A stretch of 40,683 bases of DNA from Rhodospirillaceae bacterium (GTDB taxonomy: Bacteria > Pseudomonadota > Alphaproteobacteria > UBA828), in contig PBDG01000074.1 of the NCBI GenBank assembly GCA_002717225.1, positions 1-40,683 of the forward strand. The letters are read 5' to 3'. Positions within the stretch are counted from its first letter, which is position 1; the number at the start of each line of letters is the position of its first letter. The position numbers and the translations under genes were made by a program. Positions 34,507 through 40,683 of this stretch are shown here, in pieces. The notes beneath the pieces were generated by a model that was given only the letters and a program-made list of their open reading frames with translations, did not search any database and was not told where the DNA came from.

Positions 34507-34517
34507 CGATATCAAGC

Positions 34518-35273
34518 ATGGCCACCGGTCCTACCTCGTTCCACCTCTGGCAACTCAGTCATATCGACACAGCACGAATTTACAGCGCACTGGATGTCGG
34601 CTGTGGGGCGGGTAATCTGACACACGCCCTCCGAGCGCTAATGCCATCCAGCGCTCTTATTACCGCGCTCGATGTGCAACGAACCTCGGCCGTCGCGACC
34701 TACAAACGATTGGCTGTCGACGTCATAGTGGCGAACATGGAATCACTCCCAGTCGCTTCCACCCAATACGAGCTTGTAACCGCAGGACACGTTCTCCCAT
34801 CGGCCACTAACATCAGGATCGCCATCACCGAAATGCATCGAGTGCTCGCCGAGGGGGGCTTGCTTATGGCTAGCGCCGACAGCAAAACATCAGGTCTCCG
34901 CCTGCTCGAATGGCACGCTGAAGCCTGTCGACGGGCCGGACACACGATGCAAGCATCTCGGGCTCTGGGCCCCTCCCTGCGCGACCAGTTCACGCTTGAA
35001 AGCGGCCACGTCGAACTTGCCCGGACGTTTTCGAATGTCACGGTGCACACTCGCGATACCGAACTCCATTTTCCCTCCGCGGAGTCACTACTAGACTTAT
35101 ATGAGCAGGGGCTTCACCTACGCGGTGCCCTACCCACAACAGATCGCGAAAAGATTTCAACCTTGGCTCTCGAGCTCAAACCTCACATGCTGGATATTGC
35201 GACAAGCCACGCCAACCATGATGGTGGCATACGTATCCCGCGCCGCTCCGGTTGTCTGGTCGCCGAGAAATGA
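34518..35273 (+). CDS. Class I SAM-dependent methyltransferase
   Basis: Predicted methyltransferase of 251 residues. Motif I is LDVGCGAGN at about 25-33, ITALDVQ is the acidic end of beta-2, VANMESLPVAS resembles motif II, and EMHRVLAEGGLLMASA is the post-III region of the methyltransferase-11/UbiE-like group. The part after residue 125 is less typical and may form the acceptor site. It lies 11 bp after the SirB1-like gene and 21 bp before the metallopeptidase lipoprotein gene. The acceptor substrate is unknown. SD support for the ATG is weak. Confidence 0.82.
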   Translation: MATGPTSFHLWQLSHIDTARIYSALDVGCGAGNLTHALRALMPSSALITALDVQRTSAVATYKRLAVDVIVANMESLPVASTQYELVTAGHVLPSATNIRIAITEMHRVLAEGGLLMASADSKTSGLRLLEWHAEACRRAGHTMQASRALGPSLRDQFTLESGHVELARTFSNVTVHTRDTELHFPSAESLLDLYEQGLHLRGALPTTDREKISTLALELKPHMLDIATSHANHDGGIRIPRRSGCLVAEK

Positions 35274-35294
35274 GCTCAGGCAACAGGTGTCTAA

Positions 35295-36677
35295 ATGACC
35301 GTGCGTAATAACACATTACGACTAGCCCGCAGCACCCAATGGTGCGTGCTGATCGCTATCTTCACGATTATTTGGACTGCCTGTGGCACAAGTGAAGCCC
35401 AAGTAAAACAACCGCCAGCACTATCAGAAAGTTCTACCGAAGCTGAGCGAGAGCACGAACTCACGGTCGCCTGTTTGACCGGCGGCGGGATATGGAGTCG
35501 TGACGGATGTCGAAGACCACCCGAGAACGCTCCGCATGCTCCAGCGGCCCCGACAGCGGCCCCGACAGCGGCCCCGACAGCAGCTCCGACGGCGGCCCCA
35601 ACATCCGCCCTGTCGTCAACAAAGCGTCTCAACCCTTCCATCAGCCCCTCGAATGGCTGCGGAGGCATCATCCATCAGGAACCGCACCTGCTTACGGAGG
35701 AGGATTTCAGTCGCGACGTGATCGACTGCCTCGTCGAAATGACCAAGAGCGATGAGCCAATCCACATCATTCACGGCCCATCACTCGATCCTGACATTGT
35801 CAGAGAAGTCCGGAAGGCCTGGCAGGTGGGAACCTCGGTGCTTGGGGCCTGGGGGCCACTCGTAGTAACCCTCGTCCAAATGAATGATCCGGATGCTGCC
35901 ACCATTGCGGCGGAGGACTGTGCGAAACGCCGAAGCCTCAAGGCACATGTGCTAGAAGGTCCAAATGCCTGTGAAACGGAGAAAACCGCCTATTTCAATA
36001 CGTTTACCGAATGCTGTGGGGCAACCCACGACCCGCCGGAACCACTTGCACCAATCAGGGCACAATTCATGACATTTGCCTCGGTCGACCAGATGTTCAA
36101 GGAAGGCAAAGGTGATGTGGCAAAGGTCTTCCTCCACGAATATATACATGTCTTCCAAAACGGAAGCCTCGTACACACACATCAACTACGTCACCCTGAA
36201 GGAGACGGCGAGGATTCCATTGATAAATATGGATTTGGTCCGGTGTGGATCGAAGAAGCAGCCGCCGAATACTTCGGACAACGATTTGCCACTGAGCACG
36301 GATTTTGGGGGAAGCCCCAGCTACGATCAGCCTTTACAGAAGCTTTACGTGCAGCCAGACGGGTTCGAGCAGAGTGGGGCCTGAGCTTGCGTGACGTGGA
36401 GACACGCACCGGGCAACGCCTGGTGAACGAAAAATGTGATTGCGGAGGGGCGCTGTACTACGAGACCGGAATCGTCGCGACGTCATGGCTGGTCAACCGT
36501 GTCGGATCTGAAAAAATGCTGCGGTACTACACATTAGTGCCATACAAGACATGGCAAGACGTGTTCAAGGATGTGTTTGGCTTGTCGCTTGAGGCTTTCT
36601 ACACCGAATTTGATCAGTGGCTCGACCGCCCCTTCGAGCAACAACTGGAATCCATGATGGAATCCCTGTCCAAATAG
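35295..36677 (+). CDS. Predicted lipoprotein zinc metallopeptidase (gluzincin type)
   Basis: Exported, probably lipid-anchored protein of 460 residues. The hydrophobic stretch CVLIAIFTIIWTAC ends in a lipobox-like WTAC (W at -3 is atypical). A low-complexity linker with AAPT repeats follows (12-bp DNA repeat near 35543-35602). HEYIH at 281-285 is an HEXXH zinc motif, and WIEEAAAEYF at 318-327 supplies the expected third ligand (E321), as in peptidase-MA-like gluzincins. Several cysteine pairs (CC, CDC) suggest disulfides. Most of the first half is unassigned. It precedes the giant FecR-like lipoprotein by 206 bp on the same strand; a functional link is possible but unproven. Confidence 0.7.
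   Translation: MTVRNNTLRLARSTQWCVLIAIFTIIWTACGTSEAQVKQPPALSESSTEAEREHELTVACLTGGGIWSRDGCRRPPENAPHAPAAPTAAPTAAPTAAPTAAPTSALSSTKRLNPSISPSNGCGGIIHQEPHLLTEEDFSRDVIDCLVEMTKSDEPIHIIHGPSLDPDIVREVRKAWQVGTSVLGAWGPLVVTLVQMNDPDAATIAAEDCAKRRSLKAHVLEGPNACETEKTAYFNTFTECCGATHDPPEPLAPIRAQFMTFASVDQMFKEGKGDVAKVFLHEYIHVFQNGSLVHTHQLRHPEGDGEDSIDKYGFGPVWIEEAAAEYFGQRFATEHGFWGKPQLRSAFTEALRAARRVRAEWGLSLRDVETRTGQRLVNEKCDCGGALYYETGIVATSWLVNRVGSEKMLRYYTLVPYKTWQDVFKDVFGLSLEAFYTEFDQWLDRPFEQQLESMMESLSK
35543..35602 (+). repeat. 12-bp tandem repeat encoding AAPT units
   Basis: About five copies of GCGGCCCCGACA, the later ones diverged, encode (AAPT)n in the linker after the lipoprotein signal. Its length is a multiple of three, so copy number can change without shifting frame. 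Confidence 0.8.
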
Positions 36678-36747
36678 AGTCCAGACACCGGTAGGGCCCA
36701 CTGCTCAAGACAGGCCTCCCTGATCTTATTCAGGCTGGTCCTAGTCT

Positions 36748-36767
36748 TCTTGTTTGTAGGAACAAGA
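36748..36767. other. Small hairpin between the two lipoprotein genes
   Basis: TCTTGTT (36748-36754) and AACAAGA (36761-36767) form a 7-bp stem with a 6-base loop in the 206-bp gap. There is no T-tract; it may be a weak terminator or nothing. No clear promoter was recognised in the gap. Confidence 0.3.
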
Positions 36768-36874
36768 TAGGCACGCAGTTGGACCGCTGCAGATTGCTCG
36801 ACACGGACAAGCGGTTTACGCTACTCCCGAGGTGTCGTGGGTTTTTCCAATAAGTAGATAGGCCACATACACCT

Positions 36875-36879
36875 AGGAG
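36875..36879 (+). promoter_or_regulatory. SD for the FecR-like lipoprotein
   Basis: AGGAG lies four bases before the ATG at 36884, slightly close but clear, and supports this start for a gene missing from the ORF track. Confidence 0.65.
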
Positions 36880-36883
36880 CGTA

Positions 36884-39800
36884 ATGAACGTATCTCATGG
36901 TCATCGTCGAGTAAGCACGCTTACCTGTGCAATTACGATCGCCGTCGCGCTATTGGTGGGATGCGGATCGGAGGCCGAACCCGAGCCGTCAGCAACCCCA
37001 TCGCGAACCGAGGTCGCGGCCGCAGAGGTGCCCAAGTCGCCACCACCAATACCCACACCCACTGCCACCGAAAAAATCGCCCCGACGGCAAAAACTCCCA
37101 CGCAAACAACTGTGACTCCAGCTACCACGGCCGCACCAAAAATCACACCCACGGCCGTGCCAACACCAGAACCAACCCCACTACCGGCGTCTGAGGCCGA
37201 TGTCTTAGCAGGCACGATTGAGGTGCAAAGAGGAGGCAATGGCCAGTGGCAGCCAGTCGAGAGTGGGGTCATGCTGTGGCCCGGAGACGCAATTCGGACA
37301 AGTCCTGACGGCCAAGCCGGACTGTCCTTTGCGGACGGATCAGAGGTTGTTCTGCAGGGCTCTACCACTTTGATGCTCGATCGTTTCTTCTTGCGCACGC
37401 AGGCCGAGCAAGTTATCGAACGGTTCGGAAGAATGGTGCTTTTCGCTGGAAGCTTGGCCTTTAACGTAAAACCCTTCCCTAACGTGCCTTCTCCCTGGGA
37501 ATTCGTCACGGGTTCTGAAATTATTGGAATCACTGGAACCTCCGGTGTCATGGCCGTCGGCCAAAAAGACTCCATGGCCGACCTGCCAGAGAATGTCCGG
37601 AAATTGATTGCGGCTGGCGACGGACAAGCAGCTCTAGCTGCAGCCAAGGCAGCCGGCTTAGAAATTCCCGCTGGCGTCGAAGCGGCCCTCGCCCGTGGCG
37701 ATCAAGCGGGAGCTGCCGCGGCTGCAGGAGCCGCCAACCAAAAACTCGAGACGAAACGCGACCTGCCAGCAGGAATGCAAGCAGCGCTGGACTCCCAAGA
37801 CTTTGCCGGAGCCGAGGCAATTGCTCGGGCGGCTAACTTTGAGATCCCTGCTGAGTTACAGGCAGCAATAAGCCAAGGACGGTCGGGAAAACAAGGTGCT
37901 CAGGCCGCTGGCGATCGACCTGAAGTCCCAGCAGCAGTGCAGGCTGCTCTTGATGCCGGAGACTTCGAAGCAGTCCAAGCCGCAGTTTCAGCGACTGGGT
38001 TTACCCCTCCAGCTGATCTTCAAAAGGCTATTGACGACGGTCGTGGCGCAGTAGCGCAAGGTCGCCAGCAGGGACAGGACCAACCTGAGCTCCCGGCTGC
38101 GGTCAAAGCTGCACTTGAAGCTGGCGATCTGAATGGAGCCAAGCAAGCGGCATCGAACGCCGGATTCACACTCCCAGCAGAAATCCAAGCGTCAATTGAA
38201 CAAAACGCGTCAGCCCAACGGGCCGCCGGCGTCGCTGCAGAGCCGATGCCGGCAGCAGTCAAAGCAGCTCTAGACGCCGGGGATGTGGCAGCCGCCCAAA
38301 ACGCGGCTGCGGCAGCCGGGTACACCATGCCGCCAGATGTGCAAGGAGCTGTTGATAAAGGCTTCGAAGCCCGAAAAGTTATTGACGCTCAGATAGAAGA
38401 TGGCGCTCTTAAGGTTAAGCCCGAGCTACCGGCTGATATTCAAGCGGCTCTAGACTCAGGCAACGTAAGCCTCGCGCGAGATCTCGCCGGGAAATCAGGC
38501 GCTTCACTTCCACCGAATTTCTCAGAGGCTCTCGACGCAGCGGACAACGCCCGGACCAAGGCAGCAAGCAGTTCGGTCGCTTCCGATACCACGAGCCACG
38601 AATTGACCTTTGCACTTGTTGAAGGTTCGGCGGTGCTTACAGAAATAGTGGCAGCCAAGCCCGGCACAGCCGCCGACGGCAACGCCGAAGATGCGGCAGC
38701 TGGCATTCGAGTGGCTGAAGTTCCAGCCGGTGTCAGCCTTGTACTCCCCACCTTAAAACCCCCCGACAAGCTTGACGCAGTAATCGCAACCATCGCTGCT
38801 GACGGTCAGGGACAGGATGCAGTAGCTGAAGTCGCCGAAAGTTCCGACGCCGCTGCTTCCGACGGAAAAGCTGCCGACAAATTGAAGGGGATCGTCGCCC
38901 GTGACAGTGACGGAGACGGTGCAGTCGATCAGTTCGCCGTGTCATTTGATCAAAAGAGCAATCAAGCTAGCTCCGGTACAGATGGAGCTGCCGTCGACGT
39001 AGAGAAAGCACCCGCAAACACAGCACCTGGCGAACAGAAACTTCCACCAACCGCCTGGGGAGTGCTAGGCGCTGCAACAGTCGCTGCACAGCAGGCATTG
39101 CCCCCAGCCAACGGCGAACCAACAACCAATACTGATGGCGCTCCGTTGGCTGCCGCTGACGGAGCCCCGACCACGGATGCCGAAGGCGCCCCGGTAGCCG
39201 CAGGTCAATTACTTGAACAGGTGAAGCTCGCCAACATGGTCCGAATGGTGATCTCCGATGAGGGCGCCAGAAAAGAACTAGTCGCATCAGGAAACATGGA
39301 ACGCTCGCTCCAAACAGCGCTAGTCAACATCAGCGAAAAGGACACTTCACGATCCTCCCTAAGCCTAATGGCTCGAGCCGGAGGGTTTCAGGTTGAGTCC
39401 AAGCCATCCACAAGAGACGGTCAGCCAGGTCAGAGTGGTGAAGCGGCCCCACCAGGTAATGAGGTGGCTTTCTCGGTTCCAAAACTTGATATGGGCACCC
39501 CTCCACCGACCGACGCCAAGAATACTGACGAGAAAGGCCCTGGTGCACCTCGTGACATCAAACTGTTCACTGCCCCACTGCCCCCCGCAGAAGCTGAGGG
39601 CCAACCCCCACGTCCAGAAGCTGAGGGCCAACCCCCACGTCCAGAAGCTGAGGGCCAACCCCCACGTCCAGATGGTGAAGGCCAACCCCCACGTCCAGAT
39701 GGTGAAGGCCAACCCCCACGTCCAGGTGGCGAGGGCCAACCCCCGCGTCCAGGTGGCGAGGGCCAACCCCCGCGTCCAGATGGTGAGGGCCAACCCCCGC

Positions 39801-40683
39801 GTCCAGGTGGCGAGGGCCAACCCCCGCGTCCAGATGGTGAGGGCCAACCCCCGCGTCCAGATGGCGAGGGCCAACCCCCAAACGCCCCCGGGGTGTCCGC
39901 TGAAGAAGCTGCCTCTAAACAGGGGCAGCCAATGCTCCAACAATGGCTACGCTCACTAAAGACTAAGGAACCTATGCAGGTACGGCACGCCACTGCCGAC
40001 CAGCTAACGGCAGTGGTAGGAGGCGATCTCCCACCTGAAGCTGATGGTGGCCCTCCACCTGAAAGCGACGGAAAAGGTCCTCCTCCCGCATTCGGATTTA
40101 CCGTGCGAAACGCTTCAAAGGCTGTCACCGACGTCTTGCTTCCCCCACCAGGTGGTGAGGGCCAACAACCGCCGCCAGGTGGCGAGGGCCAGCCCCCACG
40201 ACCAGATGGCGAGGGCCAGCCCCCACGACCAGGTGGTGAGGGCCAGCCCCCACGACCAGGTGGTGAGGGCCAACAACCGCCGCCAGGTGGCGAGGGCCAG
40301 CCCCCACGACCAGATGGCGAGGGCCAGCCCCCGCGTCCAGGTGGTGAGGGCCAGCCCCCGCGTCCAGGTGGTGAGGGCCAACCCCCACGTCCAGATGGCG
40401 AGGGCCAACAACCGCCGCCAGGTGGCGAAGGCCAAAGCCAGTTAACTGCCTTTAATGCATTATTCCGTCGGCTCGACGAACAGCGGGCTGAGCGCCTGCC
40501 GCCACTAGATAACCAGAACCAACCTCCGCCGCCAGGTGGCGAGGGCCAACCTCCGCCGCCAGGTGGTGAGGGCCAACAACCGCCGCCAGGTGGTGAGGGC
40601 CAACAACCGCCGCCAGGTGGCGAAGGCCAGCCCCCACGACCAGATGGCGAGGGCCAGCCCCCACGACCAGGTGGTGAGGGCCA
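36884..40683 (+). CDS. Giant repeat-rich FecR-domain lipoprotein (3' end beyond window)
   Basis: Not in the ORF track because it has no stop before the window ends; reading from the ATG at 36884 gives at least 1266 codons. Order: signal peptide with lipobox LLVGC (C27); Thr/Pro-rich linker to about residue 103; FecR-like domain (about 105-225; GTIEVQRG, PGDAIRTSPDGQAGLSFADGSEV); six Ala-rich repeats of about 55 residues (231-565) built on LPAAVQAALDAGD; a region with DSDGDGAVDQF near 673, resembling a calcium loop; then three arrays of the 9-residue unit xGEGQPPRP or GGEGQQPPP, separated by unique helical-looking spacers. It is predicted to be surface-anchored. FecR domains usually sense or bind ligands, but no sigma factor is nearby. 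The function may be adhesive or structural; this is inference. Confidence 0.85.
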   Translation, partial: MNVSHGHRRVSTLTCAITIAVALLVGCGSEAEPEPSATPSRTEVAAAEVPKSPPPIPTPTATEKIAPTAKTPTQTTVTPATTAAPKITPTAVPTPEPTPLPASEADVLAGTIEVQRGGNGQWQPVESGVMLWPGDAIRTSPDGQAGLSFADGSEVVLQGSTTLMLDRFFLRTQAEQVIERFGRMVLFAGSLAFNVKPFPNVPSPWEFVTGSEIIGITGTSGVMAVGQKDSMADLPENVRKLIAAGDGQAALAAAKAAGLEIPAGVEAALARGDQAGAAAAAGAANQKLETKRDLPAGMQAALDSQDFAGAEAIARAANFEIPAELQAAISQGRSGKQGAQAAGDRPEVPAAVQAALDAGDFEAVQAAVSATGFTPPADLQKAIDDGRGAVAQGRQQGQDQPELPAAVKAALEAGDLNGAKQAASNAGFTLPAEIQASIEQNASAQRAAGVAAEPMPAAVKAALDAGDVAAAQNAAAAAGYTMPPDVQGAVDKGFEARKVIDAQIEDGALKVKPELPADIQAALDSGNVSLARDLAGKSGASLPPNFSEALDAADNARTKAASSSVASDTTSHELTFALVEGSAVLTEIVAAKPGTAADGNAEDAAAGIRVAEVPAGVSLVLPTLKPPDKLDAVIATIAADGQGQDAVAEVAESSDAAASDGKAADKLKGIVARDSDGDGAVDQFAVSFDQKSNQASSGTDGAAVDVEKAPANTAPGEQKLPPTAWGVLGAATVAAQQALPPANGEPTTNTDGAPLAAADGAPTTDAEGAPVAAGQLLEQVKLANMVRMVISDEGARKELVASGNMERSLQTALVNISEKDTSRSSLSLMARAGGFQVESKPSTRDGQPGQSGEAAPPGNEVAFSVPKLDMGTPPPTDAKNTDEKGPGAPRDIKLFTAPLPPAEAEGQPPRPEAEGQPPRPEAEGQPPRPDGEGQPPRPDGEGQPPRPGGEGQPPRPGGEGQPPRPDGEGQPPRPGGEGQPPRPDGEGQPPRPDGEGQPPNAPGVSAEEAASKQGQPMLQQWLRSLKTKEPMQVRHATADQLTAVVGGDLPPEADGGPPPESDGKGPPPAFGFTVRNASKAVTDVLLPPPGGEGQQPPPGGEGQPPRPDGEGQPPRPGGEGQPPRPGGEGQQPPPGGEGQPPRPDGEGQPPRPGGEGQPPRPGGEGQPPRPDGEGQQPPPGGEGQSQLTAFNALFRRLDEQRAERLPPLDNQNQPPPPGGEGQPPPPGGEGQQPPPGGEGQQPPPGGEGQPPRPDGEGQPPRPGGEG
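37574..38578 (+). repeat. Six imperfect ~55-residue Ala-rich repeats
   Basis: Units begin DLPENVRKL, DLPAGMQAAL, EVPAAVQAAL, ELPAAVKAAL, PMPAAVKAAL and ELPADIQAAL, each followed about 26 residues later by a second LPAxxQAxI-type half (IPAGVEAAL, IPAELQAAI, PPADLQKAI, LPAEIQASI, MPPDVQGAV, LPPNFSEAL). Each unit therefore seems to be a doubled helix-loop element. DNA identity between copies is low, so the expansion is old. Confidence 0.8.
39590..39886 (+). repeat. 27-bp tandem array 1 (11 units)
   Basis: Eleven in-frame 27-bp units encode EAEGQPPRP (three), then DGEGQPPRP and GGEGQPPRP variants, the last ending QPPNA. Neighbouring copies share synonymous codons in blocks, pointing to recent duplication. 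Confidence 0.95.
40151..40441 (+). repeat. 27-bp tandem array 2 (10 units plus a partial)
   Basis: Ten full in-frame 27-bp units mix GGEGQQPPP, GGEGQPPRP and DGEGQPPRP types; an eleventh decays into GGEGQSQ at 40421-40441. A higher-order pattern is visible (QQPPP-PPRP-D.PPRP) repeated at 40151 and 40259. Confidence 0.95.
40535..40683 (+). repeat. 27-bp tandem array 3 (5 units, continues past the edge)
   Basis: Five full units and 14 bases of a sixth run to the last base of the window: GGEGQPPPP, GGEGQQPPP twice, GGEGQPPRP, DGEGQPPRP. A degenerate unit (DNQNQPPPP) at 40508-40534 precedes them. Confidence 0.95.

Noticed and set aside
39365-40664. Several long minus-strand ORFs with periodic sequence, and plus-strand ORFs 39393-39959 and 40044-40445
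   Set aside because: The 27-bp repeat has no stops in several frames, so it creates long shadow ORFs. The frame from 36884 with lipobox and FecR-like domain is the real one.
39590-40683. CRISPR-like regular repeats
   Set aside because: Units are contiguous with no unique spacers, keep one reading frame and encode a 9-residue protein repeat.

Overview
The window looks like a chromosomal piece of an uncultured bacterium, most likely a Chloroflexota member. This is an inference from three things: a secreted glycosidase fused to the LGxP/QxFERGxxxWHP-type module common in that phylum, a DUF3105 membrane protein, and the housekeeping order rpsO-pnp-dapB-asd-dapA-udg-rnj-ftsK. Base composition looks moderate by eye. 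GTG starts are frequent and several are backed by strong Shine-Dalgarno (SD) sequences. No rRNA, tRNA, CRISPR array, insertion sequence or phage gene was seen, and no gap between accepted genes exceeds 300 bases.

Region 1 (1-1234): the left edge holds a run of GC-rich hairpins ending in a terminator-like stem, then a plus-strand ABC-2-type ATPase with no permease gene on its downstream side. Region 2 (1262-12595, all minus strand): Gfo/Idh protein, MFS transporter, sugar-isomerase-like TIM barrel, SDR, LeuRS, a 2-oxo-acid dehydrogenase operon (E1alpha, E1beta, E2; no E3 here) and a lactonase-like amidohydrolase. Region 3 (12753-18396, plus strand): a second Gfo/Idh protein, a secreted GH99-like protein, a second MFS transporter and a LacI-type ligand-binding domain without its DNA-binding domain. 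Regions 2 and 3 diverge from one intergenic region and mirror each other, with one Gfo/Idh and one MFS per arm. This suggests a carbohydrate-related locus. Both Gfo/Idh proteins lack the usual catalytic lysine and histidine.

Region 4 (18609-28913, minus strand): the housekeeping block rpsO -> pnp -> dapB -> asd -> dapA -> udg -> rnj -> ftsK, covering translation, RNA decay, lysine/diaminopimelate synthesis, uracil repair and chromosome segregation. A long, nearly perfect hairpin lies between rpsO and pnp, just upstream of the pnp SD, where other bacteria place the PNPase autoregulatory element. Region 5 (29170-35273): DUF3105 protein, a convergent large GH106-like glycosidase, a SirB1-like protein and a methyltransferase.

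Region 6 (35295-40683, plus strand): two predicted lipoproteins. The first is a HEXXH metallopeptidase. The second, absent from the supplied ORF track because it has no stop inside the window, starts at 36884 and runs off the right edge. It is at least 1266 residues long: lipobox, Thr/Pro linker, FecR-like domain, six Ala-rich repeats of about 55 residues, a DSDGDG motif, and three arrays of a 9-residue (27-bp) Pro/Gly/Glu repeat. This is the most unusual object in the window. Regulatory and functional links between genes are inferences from order, spacing and motifs; no database search was possible.
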